Below, in pieces: positions 55,186-64,000 of a stretch of 64,000 nucleotides of DNA. The notes beneath the pieces were generated by a model. It did not search any database. It saw nothing but the letters and a program-made list of their open reading frames with translations, and was not told where the DNA came from. Both the position numbers and the translations under genes were made by a program. How positions within the stretch are numbered: the stretch's first letter is position 1; every line of letters starts with the position of its first letter. The stretch spans positions 2,634,501-2,698,500 of the forward strand of contig NZ_CP020038.1 in the NCBI RefSeq assembly GCF_002157225.2, given 5' to 3'. The stretch is from Agarilytica rhodophyticola (GTDB taxonomy: Bacteria; Pseudomonadota; Gammaproteobacteria; Pseudomonadales; Cellvibrionaceae).

Positions 55186-56565
55186 TTGCATACTCGTGTT
55201 ATTTTAGATCGAACATTCATAAAACGCATATTGATGCTAGCTTTACCTGTTGCATTGCAGACGCTGCTGCAGTCGATGCTGGGAATGGCCGATGTGCTGA
55301 TGGTAGGTGTACTGGGCGATACGGCTATTGCAGCGGTAGGCTTAGCGACCAAAATTCATTTCTTGCTCTATGTGTCCATGGTGGGCTTGTCCGCCAGTGC
55401 CGCAGTTTTAGTGGCACAGTATTACGGAGCCAATAAAACCGAAGAATACCAAAAAGTAATCGCTAAGGCGCTGATATTAGGTAGTTGGGTAATGTTGCCT
55501 CTAAGCTTTTTGTGTTTATTAACAGCCGATGTGTGGATGAGCTGGATTACTGCTGACCCAGAGGTCAGTGTCATTGCCGCGCAATATATGAAAATAACTG
55601 CGCCGATTCTTATTATTACCCAAATCATATCGATTTATGAGAGTGGGTTAAGGTCTCTGGGTAACACTACTTTTCCGCTTATTGCAGCAACTATCGCAGT
55701 TGCTATCAATGTTTGCCTCAATTACCTGCTTATTTTTGGCGCTCTGGGATTTCCTGAGTTAGGAGTGAGTGGCGCAGCCTGGGGAACCCTGATTTCTCGC
55801 AGTATCCAATTTACCATTATGGTGGTGTGGATATACCGCACACGACATCACTTCGCTATTTCATTGGCAAAGTTCAAGCAAGTCTTTGATTGGCCGCAAC
55901 TTCATGTTTTTGTGGTGTTTGCCTTGCCGGTGATTGGTAATCATATGTTGTGGGCAATTGGCAACACGGTGTATCACGTGTTGACAGGCTTTACTGGTAC
56001 CGATGCTCTGGCCGTAATGGGGGTGATGGTGCCAATCGAGCTGTGCTTTTTGTCGGTATTTCTCGGCCTTGCTAATGCCTCCAGCATCATGATTGGACAG
56101 TCACTAGGTGCTGATCGCTTGGATTATGCTTGGGATTTATTTCACTTCTTTGAGCGTCTTGCCATTGGCCTAGGGCTTGGCATGAGTTTGCTTTTGTGGC
56201 TGTCTATTGATTATGTGGTTGCCATGTATGCAAATTTGGACAGCAGTACTCAACAATTACTCAGCGGCGTATTGACAATATTTTGCGTTGGTATTGGTTT
56301 GAAAATACTTAACCTTCTGAGATTGGCTGGCATCTTGCGCGCCGGCGGCGACAATAGGTTTTGCCTGATGCTGGATGTCAGTGTGATGTGGGGGATTGGC
56401 TTGCCCATCTTTGCCTTAGCTGTAAGCTTTGGCAATTTTAGTTTTCTATGGATTTATAGTCTGATGTTTTTAGAAGAAGCGATTAAGTTTATACCCGCCC
56501 GTATGAGGATTATCAGCAAAAAATGGTTGGTAAATTTGACTCATAAAAACATCGAACTGAGCTAG
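55186..56565 (+). CDS. MATE-family efflux transporter
   Basis: A 459-residue, 12-helix inner-membrane antiporter with the MATE (NorM/DinF-like) motifs: the early LPVALQTLLQSMLGMADVLMVG helix, the ITAPILIITQIIS region and the repeated second-half copy (GVMVPIELCFLSVFLGLANASSIMIGQSLGA). It should pump cationic drugs or metabolites using Na+ or H+. The frame opens with a TTG at 55186; an ATG at 55234 would cut into the first helix, so the TTG was preferred. It lies 183 bases before cvpA. Confidence 0.9.
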   Translation: MHTRVILDRTFIKRILMLALPVALQTLLQSMLGMADVLMVGVLGDTAIAAVGLATKIHFLLYVSMVGLSASAAVLVAQYYGANKTEEYQKVIAKALILGSWVMLPLSFLCLLTADVWMSWITADPEVSVIAAQYMKITAPILIITQIISIYESGLRSLGNTTFPLIAATIAVAINVCLNYLLIFGALGFPELGVSGAAWGTLISRSIQFTIMVVWIYRTRHHFAISLAKFKQVFDWPQLHVFVVFALPVIGNHMLWAIGNTVYHVLTGFTGTDALAVMGVMVPIELCFLSVFLGLANASSIMIGQSLGADRLDYAWDLFHFFERLAIGLGLGMSLLLWLSIDYVVAMYANLDSSTQQLLSGVLTIFCVGIGLKILNLLRLAGILRAGGDNRFCLMLDVSVMWGIGLPIFALAVSFGNFSFLWIYSLMFLEEAIKFIPARMRIISKKWLVNLTHKNIELS

Positions 56566-56748
56566 TAGTTTGGCTTTTGTTAATGTAAAAAAGTGCATTA
56601 TTGTGAACCTCTGATGTTTTATTCACACTAATCACGAGCAAAAAAATAAAATGTTGTAACAAATTTCGTAACAAGAGTATCGAAAGCGACGAAGGCTCTG
56701 GTAGAATCGCGTCTTCTTCCGCCATGGCACATGAAAATTGCATAAAAT

Positions 56749-57246
56749 ATGAATTGGGCAGACTGGGCAATCATTGGTATTTTAACGGTTTCAAGCCTTA
56801 TCAGCCTTAAACGAGGCTTTGTTAAAGAAGCCCTTTCAATGGCAAACTGGGTGCTTGCTTTCTTTGTCGCGATGACTTTTCGCGATGCATTATCCTCCAT
56901 GCTTGAATCTCAAATAACGACACCTTCCGTACGTGATATGGTGGCGTTCGCTATATTATTTGCAGCGACTCTTATTGTTGGCGCAATGGTCAATTATTTA
57001 ATAGGTGAAGTGGTTCGTATGACCGGTTTGTCAGGTACCGATCGCTTGTTTGGCATGATGTTTGGTTTTATACGAGGCTTCGTTGTAGTGATGGCAATTT
57101 TGTTACTAGTACCGGGAATGGTCGCCATCGATCAAGACCATTGGTGGCAGCAGTCGGTTCTCATCCCTCACTTATTAGAATTTGAAGACTGGAGCCGGGC
57201 AGCTGCAAAAGAATTTATTCGTCTTGTGGGCGGATTATTTAACTGA
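56749..57246 (+). CDS. cvpA: CvpA family membrane protein
   Basis: A 165-residue inner-membrane protein with four hydrophobic helices and the family's ADWAIIGILTVSSLISLKRG start and GMMFGFIRGFVVVMAILLL third-helix motif. It was named for colicin V production, but its actual role in the envelope is unclear. It precedes purF by 98 bases, as in E. coli and Pseudomonas. Confidence 0.94.
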   Translation: MNWADWAIIGILTVSSLISLKRGFVKEALSMANWVLAFFVAMTFRDALSSMLESQITTPSVRDMVAFAILFAATLIVGAMVNYLIGEVVRMTGLSGTDRLFGMMFGFIRGFVVVMAILLLVPGMVAIDQDHWWQQSVLIPHLLEFEDWSRAAAKEFIRLVGGLFN

Positions 57247-57344
57247 TGTTGTATTAGGCTTTAGTCTGCAGTTAATTGTAATTTTCATACTACGCAACGA
57301 GGTTTTTTGCCTGCGGATGCAGTTTTATTGAGGCTTTTTTTAAA

Positions 57345-58868
57345 ATGTGCGGAATAGTCGGTATTGTTGGAAAAAGTAATGTTAATACGTCGCTATATGA
57401 TGGCTTGACGATATTACAACACCGGGGGCAGGACGCCGCAGGAATTATGACATGTCATAATGGCAAGCTTGCTCAGCAAAAAGCGGTGGGCTTGGTGAAA
57501 GATGTTTTTCGCACTCGTCATATGCATCGCTTAGTGGGCAATATTGGCATTGGCCACGTGCGCTACCCCACAGCCGGTAGCTCCGGACCTGCTCTTGCCC
57601 AGCCGTTCTATGTTAATTCACCTTACGGAATAGCGCTCGCCCATAATGGTAACCTCACAAATACGCAACAGCTCAGTGAGGACTTGTTTAAGGCGGATTT
57701 GCGCCACCTTAATACGGATTCTGATTCTGAGTTGTTACTCAATGTCTTTGCTCACGAATTGCAGCAACAAGGCCAATTAAAGCCCAGTGCTAAAGATATT
57801 TTTAAAGCTATCGAAGGCGTGCATAAGCGTGTTTCTGGCGGTTACGCTGCGGTGGCTATGATTGCTAACTACGGTATTGTCGCATTTCGCGATCCCAATG
57901 GCCTTCGACCCTTGGTCTACGGTGTACGAGAGACCGAAAAAGGTAGGGAGTACATGGTCGCCTCAGAAAGTGTGGCATTGAATGTCTTAGGCTATAAGTT
58001 GATCAGCGATGTGGCTCCTGGTGAAGGTGTTTATGTTACTGTTGACGGTGAGTTGCACACTCACCAATGCGCTGACAAACCTAGCTTGCACCCATGTATT
58101 TTTGAGCATGTCTATTTCGCTCGTCCAGACAGTATTATGGATGGCGTTTCTGTCTATAAGGCGCGGCTGCGCCAAGGTGAGAAACTCGCTGAAAAAATAC
58201 TTAGAGAACGTCCGGACAATGATATTGATGTGGTGATCCCCATTCCCGATAGCAGCCGAGTGGCAGGGCAGAGTTTAGCTTATGACTTGGGGGTAAAGTT
58301 TCGTGAGGGGCTTGTTAAAAATCGCTATATTGGCCGCACTTTTATTATGCCTGGGCAACAGCAACGACGAAAATCTGTACGCCAAAAGCTTAATACCATT
58401 GACCTAGAGTTTCGTGGTAAAAACGTGTTACTTGTGGATGACTCCATTGTGCGTGGCACCACCTGTAAACAAATTATCGAAATGGCACGAGATGCGGGGG
58501 CAGCGAAAGTCTACTTTGCTTCAGCCTCTCCCATGGTTAAATTTCAACATGTCTATGGCATTGATATGCCTTCGCGACAGGAGCTGGTGGGCCACGGCCG
58601 TACAGTGGAAGAAATTAGGCAAGAAATCGGTGCAGATTGGTTGGTCTACCAAGACCTAGAGGACTTGGTGGCGGCTTCTTCGGAAGGTAATCCTGATATT
58701 CCAAGCTTCGACTGTTCGGTATTTGATGGCGAATATATTACCGGTGATGTTAATGAAGACTATCTTAAAAAACTAGAAGACAGACGCTCTGATCATATGA
58801 AGACAACTATGGAAAAAGCTTTAGCTGAAAGCTCCAATGCCATGGTGGGAATACAAAACGACGACTAA
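57345..58868 (+). CDS. purF: amidophosphoribosyltransferase
   Basis: PurF makes 5-phosphoribosylamine from PRPP and glutamine, the first step of purine synthesis. The 507-residue enzyme begins MCGIVGIVG with the glutaminase Cys at position 2, and has the PRPP-binding motif [13 protein letters not shown]. It lacks the [4Fe-4S] and propeptide of the Bacillus type, as in E. coli. The metZ GTG start lies 17 bases after the purF stop. Confidence 0.97.
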   Translation: MCGIVGIVGKSNVNTSLYDGLTILQHRGQDAAGIMTCHNGKLAQQKAVGLVKDVFRTRHMHRLVGNIGIGHVRYPTAGSSGPALAQPFYVNSPYGIALAHNGNLTNTQQLSEDLFKADLRHLNTDSDSELLLNVFAHELQQQGQLKPSAKDIFKAIEGVHKRVSGGYAAVAMIANYGIVAFRDPNGLRPLVYGVRETEKGREYMVASESVALNVLGYKLISDVAPGEGVYVTVDGELHTHQCADKPSLHPCIFEHVYFARPDSIMDGVSVYKARLRQGEKLAEKILRERPDNDIDVVIPIPDSSRVAGQSLAYDLGVKFREGLVKNRYIGRTFIMPGQQQRRKSVRQKLNTIDLEFRGKNVLLVDDSIVRGTTCKQIIEMARDAGAAKVYFASASPMVKFQHVYGIDMPSRQELVGHGRTVEEIRQEIGADWLVYQDLEDLVAASSEGNPDIPSFDCSVFDGEYITGDVNEDYLKKLEDRRSDHMKTTMEKALAESSNAMVGIQNDD

Positions 58869-58884
58869 CGACCTAAGGATTATT

Positions 58885-60078
58885 GTGAACGACGAATTAG
58901 ACCCTTTAGCAAAGGCTCATCTCGATACCTTAGCGGTGAGAGCGGGCCAGGTGCGCTCTCACGAAGGTGAGCATGGCGAACCTATCTATACCACTTCAAG
59001 TTATGTCTTTGATTCTGCCGCACAAGCGGCGGCGCGCTTTTCAGGTGATGAAGATGGTAATGTGTACTCCCGCTATACCAACCCAACGGTAAGAACATTC
59101 CAAGATCGTATCGCCGCATTAGAAGGGGGTGAGGCAGCGGTAGGGACTGCCTCTGGTATGGCCGCCATACTTAGCACTTGTATGGCTTTACTGAAAAGTG
59201 GCGATCATGTTGTCTGTTCTCGCAGTGTCTTTGGTACGACCACAGTGTTGTTCACAAAATATCTAGAAAAATTTGGCGTCAGTGTGGATTTGGTGCCTCT
59301 GACAGATCTTTCTGCGTGGCAAGCTCACATTCAAGCGTCCACTAAGCTATTGTTTTTAGAAACACCTTCCAACCCCATTTGCGAAGTTGCCAATATTCCT
59401 AAATTAGCCGAATTAGCTCAAGCTCACAATTGCTTGCTGGTAGTGGACAACTGTTTTTGTACTCCTGCATTGCAAAAGCCGCTGGCTTTAGGAGCCGATA
59501 TAGTTATTCATTCAGCGACCAAATATTTAGATGGGCAGGGGCGTTGTCTCGGTGGCGCTGTTGTGGGTAAAAAAGAGCCGCTAAATGAGGTTTTGGGCTT
59601 TATCCGCACCTGTGGCCCTACCATGAGTCCCTTCAATGCCTGGGTATTCTTAAAAGGGCTAGAGACTTTACGTCTGCGTATGGAAGCGCACTCGAGCAAT
59701 GCCTTGGCTTTAGCTCAGTGGCTAGAACAACACCCCAAAGTTGAACATGTTTACTATGCTGGTCTGCCTTCCCATCCAGGCCATGAACTGGCCAAACAAC
59801 AGCAGACGGCATTTGGCGGCGTGCTATCATTTCAAGTGACAGGTGGTAAAGAAGCGGCTTGGAAGGTAATCGACTCCACTAAGATATTATCGGTAACGGC
59901 CAATTTAGGCGATGTTAAAACCACCATAATCCATCCTGCTACTACCACCCATGGAAGGCTAAGTGATGACGATAAAAAGGCGGCAAAAATCACCGATAAT
60001 CTCATTCGTATTGCTGTCGGCATTGAAAATATTGATGATATTAAAGATGATATTGATCGGGGGTTGGCACTTTTATAA
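58885..60078 (+). CDS. metZ: O-succinylhomoserine sulfhydrylase
   Basis: A 397-residue PLP enzyme of the Cys/Met metabolism family that makes homocysteine directly from O-succinylhomoserine and sulfide. It shows the YSRYTNPTVRTFQDRIAALEGG block, the aromatic/Asp PLP contacts and the PLP Lys in SATKYLDGQGR. The GTG at 58885 follows AAGGATT; a frame open from an ATG at 58837 inside purF was rejected. It overlaps the next gene by one base (TAATG). The order purF-metZ is typical of Pseudomonas. Confidence 0.93.
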   Translation: MNDELDPLAKAHLDTLAVRAGQVRSHEGEHGEPIYTTSSYVFDSAAQAAARFSGDEDGNVYSRYTNPTVRTFQDRIAALEGGEAAVGTASGMAAILSTCMALLKSGDHVVCSRSVFGTTTVLFTKYLEKFGVSVDLVPLTDLSAWQAHIQASTKLLFLETPSNPICEVANIPKLAELAQAHNCLLVVDNCFCTPALQKPLALGADIVIHSATKYLDGQGRCLGGAVVGKKEPLNEVLGFIRTCGPTMSPFNAWVFLKGLETLRLRMEAHSSNALALAQWLEQHPKVEHVYYAGLPSHPGHELAKQQQTAFGGVLSFQVTGGKEAAWKVIDSTKILSVTANLGDVKTTIIHPATTTHGRLSDDDKKAAKITDNLIRIAVGIENIDDIKDDIDRGLALL

Positions 60079-60728
60079 TGGATATTAATTTCTCTGAACT
60101 ATCAGCCAGCCAGCGTTACCATGTGATGACCCAAGTCATTGTGCCACGTCCGGTGGCATGGGTATTAACTGACAATGGTCTCGATAGTGAACATGTGTCA
60201 TTGCAAGATAAGCCACTATCAGCATATAACTTAGCGCCATACTCCTATTTTAATGCCATTAGCAGTGAGCCGCCTCTAGTGATTTTATCTATTGGCAATA
60301 AGTCGTCTGCAGAGTTAAAAGATACACGCACAAACTTACGGGAAGGGCGTGCTGCTGTGATTCATATCGCCAGCGATGAAGATGCTGCTTTGGTGTCACA
60401 AACAGCGGCGACCTTAGCTCATGGTGATTCGGAAGTCGCACGTGCGGGTTTGCAACTGAGCTATAATGATAACTGGCAGCTGCCTCGTTTGACTTGCTGC
60501 AAGATTGCAATGCTTTGCCGTTTTTATGATGAAAAAGAGATTGGCCCCCATCGACAAGGTCTTATTTTCTGTGAAATCGAAAAGGTTCATGTGGATGAAC
60601 AGGTCGTTTCTATGGATGAAAAAGACCGTATTAAAGTTGATGCAAGTAAGGTTAAACCTCTGAGTCGTTTGGGAGCAAATGAATATGCATCATTTGGTGA
60701 TATTGTAACGTTATCAAGGCCTAAATAG
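60078..60728 (+). CDS. flavin reductase-like (FMN-binding split barrel) protein
   Basis: A 216-residue protein with a flavin-reductase-like split-barrel fold: the early YHVMTQVIVPRPVAWVLT strand pair and the LAPYSYFNAISSEPPLVILSIG block, both characteristic of the family. It should bind FMN; substrate and partner are unknown. It is translationally coupled to metZ by a one-base overlap, so its role may link to sulfur metabolism. Confidence 0.86.
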   Translation: MDINFSELSASQRYHVMTQVIVPRPVAWVLTDNGLDSEHVSLQDKPLSAYNLAPYSYFNAISSEPPLVILSIGNKSSAELKDTRTNLREGRAAVIHIASDEDAALVSQTAATLAHGDSEVARAGLQLSYNDNWQLPRLTCCKIAMLCRFYDEKEIGPHRQGLIFCEIEKVHVDEQVVSMDEKDRIKVDASKVKPLSRLGANEYASFGDIVTLSRPK

Positions 60729-60906
60729 CGTGCTAATAATATAAGTACCTCAGGGCTATATTGATATTCCATATTCATGTCGTTAAATCTGTGTTACACA
60801 TCTAGTCTAAAGTATGTCTATCATAAGATATTGGCTTAGATCTGTTTTTTGGGCAGGCATAACAAATCATTATTACGTAAAGTCGTAATTTTATCGTGGG
60901 AACCCT

Positions 60907-61845
60907 ATGAGTCAGGTGATTAAAGAGATTATCGACGGTGTCGGTACGGTACTACTTGGAAAAGAACAACATGTTAAATTAGCGCTAGCCTGTCTGTTTG
61001 CCAAAGGACATTTACTAATAGAAGATTTGCCTGGAATGGGGAAAACCACTCTGGCTCAGTGTTTGGCCCGTGCTTTAGGTTTAAGCTATGAACGTGTTCA
61101 ATTTACCAGCGACTTATTGCCCGCAGATATTTTGGGAGCGGCCATTTTTAATCGAGAAGCGTCGCGCTTTGAATTTCAGCCGGGGCCTATCTTCACACAA
61201 GTGTTGTTGGCCGATGAAGTTAATCGCTCCACTCCGAAAACACAGAGTGCGTTATTAGAAGCGATGGAAGAGAGGCAGGTGACTATTGAGGGGGAGACCC
61301 GTCCTTTACCCCAGCCTTTCTTTGTTATCGCCACACAAAACCCCCTTTCGCAAGCGGGAACTTATCCATTGCCAGAGTCGCAACTTGATCGCTTCTTAAT
61401 GCGTATTTCCCTGGGCTATCCTTCGGCACAAACCGAACGTCAACTCTACCAAGGCGTAGTGCCAAGAGAGCGTTTACAGCAGCTAGAACCCATTATAAGT
61501 ATTGAGCAACTGAGTGAAATTCAACAACATGTTAAGCAAATTAAAGCCAGTGAGCAGTTGCTAGACTATTTACAACGTATTGTTGATTTTACACGCTTTC
61601 ATGAAAGCTTTAGTTATGGTTTATCTCCCCGTGGGGCCCTTGGCTTATTGCAAGCGGCTAAGGCTTGGGCGTTGATTCACGACCGCGAATACGTATTACC
61701 TGAAGACTTGCAGATGGTTGTTCCATCCGTGGTAGGACACCGTGTTAGTGGGGTGCAAAACCAAACTAAAAATGAAGTCACTTCTGTGGGTGATACTGTA
61801 GCTGAATTTATTCTGAAAAATGTTAATGTTATTGAGTCAAACTGA
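60907..61845 (+). CDS. MoxR-family AAA+ ATPase
   Basis: A 312-residue AAA+ ATPase with Walker A in EDLPGMGKTTLAQ, Walker B in LLADEVNRSTPKTQ, the sensor ATQNPLSQAGTYPLPESQLDRF and arginine-finger region. MoxR proteins are thought to be chaperones for partner membrane proteins or for protein complexes. It opens a three-gene operon with a DUF58 protein gene 24 bases later and a transglutaminase gene, a very common bacterial arrangement. Confidence 0.95.
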   Translation: MSQVIKEIIDGVGTVLLGKEQHVKLALACLFAKGHLLIEDLPGMGKTTLAQCLARALGLSYERVQFTSDLLPADILGAAIFNREASRFEFQPGPIFTQVLLADEVNRSTPKTQSALLEAMEERQVTIEGETRPLPQPFFVIATQNPLSQAGTYPLPESQLDRFLMRISLGYPSAQTERQLYQGVVPRERLQQLEPIISIEQLSEIQQHVKQIKASEQLLDYLQRIVDFTRFHESFSYGLSPRGALGLLQAAKAWALIHDREYVLPEDLQMVVPSVVGHRVSGVQNQTKNEVTSVGDTVAEFILKNVNVIESN

Positions 61846-61869
61846 TGTTGGAACAGTGTTAATACTTAC

Positions 61870-62850
61870 ATGCTAAACAACGCTGTAGAATCGATAAAAT
61901 CATACTGGCAAAGCCGTTTTTTTCGTTGGTTAGATCGCCGTAACCCAGCGAAAAACCACCATCGTTTAACCAGCAAGAATCTCTATATCTTCCCCACTAA
62001 ACAAGGTTTAATTTTTTTAATCTTCGTTGTCGTTTTGTGGTTGCTCGGGACAAATTATCAAAACAATCTTATTCTTGGTTTAACATTTCTGTTAATGAGT
62101 ATTTTTGTTGTCTGTATACTGCATACTTATGCAAATCTTGCCGGGATGGAGTTAGAACTCAAAGGCGCATCCAATGCTTTTGCCGGTGAAAATGCAGAGT
62201 TTTTCTTTTTTATTAAAAATAACCGAGCACGGCCTGGCGATGGTATAGGCCTGCGTTGGCAAGAAGACGAGAACAACGGCGCAAAAATAGCGTTTGCTGG
62301 CCATGCTACCACTAAAGTTCATGTGGGGCTAAAATCAAAAAGACGTGGAGTTTTAAGACCTAAACGATTGTTGATTGAAAGTGAGTTTCCCCTTGGATTA
62401 TTACGTTGTTGGACCTGGTTGAACTTTGATGCCCAAGCTTTGGTCTATCCTAAACCCATAGAAATTCCGTTAGCAAGTAGTGCGGTAGAAGACGATGAGG
62501 GTGACGGTGAGCATCCCGTGCACGGTGGCGAAGACTTCAGTGCCTTTCGCGATTATCGACCTGGGGACCCGCCGAAACATGTGGCGTGGAAACTTTACGC
62601 CAGAGAGCGAGGTTTATTTACTAAGGAATTTAGCCAGAATATGTCGCGTGAAATATGGCTCGACTTTTTCCATATTAATGCAGCGGACACGGAATTAAGG
62701 TTATCGGCCCTGTGTTTTTGGGCCTTGCGTTTTCACTTAGAGGACGAAAATTATGGTCTCTTGGTGCCAGGCGCTAAAGTGACACCCAATAAAGGCGAGA
62801 ACCACAAAGCCCAAGTGTTAGAAATTCTTGCTCGTTTTGAGGGGGCTTAG
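61870..62850 (+). CDS. DUF58 protein
   Basis: A 326-residue protein with two membrane helices (about 37-77) and a cytoplasmic/periplasmic DUF58 domain containing GGEDFSAFRDYRPGDPPKHVAWKLYARE, the family signature, and a vWA-like fold. It lies between the MoxR and transglutaminase genes. The ATG at 61870 follows shortly after the MoxR stop; translation coupling is likely. The function is unknown. Confidence 0.93.
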   Translation: MLNNAVESIKSYWQSRFFRWLDRRNPAKNHHRLTSKNLYIFPTKQGLIFLIFVVVLWLLGTNYQNNLILGLTFLLMSIFVVCILHTYANLAGMELELKGASNAFAGENAEFFFFIKNNRARPGDGIGLRWQEDENNGAKIAFAGHATTKVHVGLKSKRRGVLRPKRLLIESEFPLGLLRCWTWLNFDAQALVYPKPIEIPLASSAVEDDEGDGEHPVHGGEDFSAFRDYRPGDPPKHVAWKLYARERGLFTKEFSQNMSREIWLDFFHINAADTELRLSALCFWALRFHLEDENYGLLVPGAKVTPNKGENHKAQVLEILARFEGA

Positions 62851-62855
62851 ACTCT

Positions 62856-64000
62856 GTGGACGTATCATCATTTAAGTGGGCGTCTAAAAAGGCGCATAAT
62901 AAGCCGCCTAATGCCAGCGATGCTCAGCATCGCTGGGTAAGCCGTTACGCATTAGCATGGTTACTGGTTGCCCAAGCCTTTTGTATCTTACCGTTGTTTA
63001 TTTATCTGCCTTTTTGGATACCCGTATTATGGCTGGCGGCCTTAGTATGGCGAGTGCAAATATATCGAGGGGCTTGGCGCTTTCCATCTAATACCAATAA
63101 GTTGATTTTAAGTGCGCTCAGCATTGGTGGTTTGATTTGGTCTTATGCCGGAGTGATTGGCGTTGAGCCCTTGGTGGCTTTTCTGGTGGTGTCATTTGTC
63201 CTTAAATTAGTTGAAGCGCGTAAGCGTGGCGATGTTTTATTGATCATTTATGTTGGCTTTATTACTGTTTCCGCCCAATTCTTATTTTTCCAAACAATGT
63301 TTATCGCCATTTATGGATGCTTGTCCATTTTGTTACTGTTGTGTGCTTGGAATTGTACCTATCGCTCACATTCGGTTCCTCTAAGAGGGCAATTATCGGC
63401 CAGTGGTTCTTTGTTATTGCAAAGTATCCCTCTGATGTTGGTTTTGTTTGTTGCTCTACCTCGTTTAGGGTCCTTGTGGCATGTACCTATTCCCCAGAAC
63501 ACCGGCAAAACTGGCTTTAGCGACACCATGTCTCCAGGGGATTTCAGCTCCCTGAGTAAGTCGCGTGAAGTCGCCTTTCGAGTATCTTTTTTAAGTGATG
63601 AAAGTCGTGCACCCTTGCCGAGCCGGTCGTTGTGGTATTGGCGTGGACTAGTGCTGGACGAATTTGACGGTCGCAGCTGGTCGCTTTCTAAGCGTCAATT
63701 GTTTGGTCGCCGAAACACCCAACGGGGCGTGCCTGAATCTTGGCAGCTAGAGCAAGATAAGGACAACAAGTTATTAGAATACAATGTGTTGATGGAGCCC
63801 CATCAGCAGCAATGGATATTTACCTTGATGGCGCCGGTATTTACCTCATCTAACTATGGTCATATGTATTTTACGCCTAATTATTTGACGCGCTTTGCGA
63901 AACCCGTATCTTCGCGGTCAAATTATCGGGTGATTTCTAACCTTGACTATCAGGCGGCACCGAAGGAAATATTTAAGAACGTTAAAGCTCAGAACTTACG
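62856..64000 (+). CDS. TgpA-type transglutaminase-like protein, 5' part only
   Basis: The frame opens at a GTG (62856), five bases after the DUF58 stop, and continues without a stop to the window end, giving 381 residues. It shows several hydrophobic helices (about 32-80 and 95-190) and then the start of a soluble domain with the GFSDTMSPGDFSSLSKSREVAFRV and WYWRGLVLDEFDGRSW blocks typical of the DUF3488/TgpA N-terminal region. The Cys-His-Asp transglutaminase core lies beyond the edge. In Pseudomonas, TgpA is essential and acts in the envelope. Confidence 0.9.
   Translation, partial: MDVSSFKWASKKAHNKPPNASDAQHRWVSRYALAWLLVAQAFCILPLFIYLPFWIPVLWLAALVWRVQIYRGAWRFPSNTNKLILSALSIGGLIWSYAGVIGVEPLVAFLVVSFVLKLVEARKRGDVLLIIYVGFITVSAQFLFFQTMFIAIYGCLSILLLLCAWNCTYRSHSVPLRGQLSASGSLLLQSIPLMLVLFVALPRLGSLWHVPIPQNTGKTGFSDTMSPGDFSSLSKSREVAFRVSFLSDESRAPLPSRSLWYWRGLVLDEFDGRSWSLSKRQLFGRRNTQRGVPESWQLEQDKDNKLLEYNVLMEPHQQQWIFTLMAPVFTSSNYGHMYFTPNYLTRFAKPVSSRSNYRVISNLDYQAAPKEIFKNVKAQNL

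Overview
The window looks like chromosomal DNA of a marine-type gammaproteobacterium close to the Cellvibrionales/Pseudomonas branch. Reasons: moderate-to-low GC, FimV next to truA, and a gene order (LysR-leuC-leuD-leuB-asd-fimV-truA-trpF-trpB-trpA-accD-folC-SPOR-cvpA-purF-metZ) that I recall, from memory, as typical of Pseudomonas and its relatives. No rRNA, tRNA, CRISPR array, IS element or prophage was seen.

Layout. 1-2902: end of a PA2817-type gene, an ABC-2 exporter pair and queF (queuosine). 2916-8303: accessory stretch with a class III nucleotide cyclase, a membrane-anchored coiled-coil protein, a GST-like protein and two small hypotheticals. 8304-9014: non-coding, with two perfect DnaA boxes. 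9015-10406: Wzx-type flippase. 10407-11985: gene desert that holds the most striking object of the window, a C-depleted, GGA-saturated stretch (about 11204-11912) with a plausible promoter and a strong intrinsic terminator. It looks like an exceptionally long CsrB/RsmZ-type CsrA(RsmA)-sequestering RNA. 11986-18065: a MarR regulator with twin palindromic operators, divergent from a haloalkane dehalogenase and followed by a run of small redox/detoxification genes (NTF2-like, quinone reductase, YqhD-like alcohol dehydrogenase, cupin, sulfurtransferase, NTF2-like). 18204-23728: bifunctional putA flanked on both sides by clusters of long hairpins, one of them with AGGA loops, plus a lipoprotein and two hypotheticals. 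24069-34226: core genes htpG (with a textbook heat-shock promoter), gpsA, sixA, an alpha/beta hydrolase, DUF4892, folE, prmB, aroC and an MFS transporter. 34227-36689: exported TPR-like protein behind a degenerate repeat leader, and an outer-membrane beta-barrel with a Gly/Asp/Thr-rich insertion. 36829-60728: leucine, aspartate-semialdehyde, FimV, TruA, tryptophan, fatty-acid, folate, purine and methionine genes, interrupted by a REC-TPR response regulator and a MATE pump. 60907-64000: MoxR-DUF58-transglutaminase operon, cut by the window end.

How they fit together. Most of the right two thirds is housekeeping biosynthesis in short, tightly spaced operons (trpF/trpB overlap; metZ and the flavin reductase gene overlap by one base). 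The left third carries sensory and stress functions: cAMP/cGMP synthesis, MarR-controlled detoxification, a heat-shock chaperone and the proposed global post-transcriptional regulator RNA. All functional calls come from reading the sequence and from knowledge of protein families; no database search was run.
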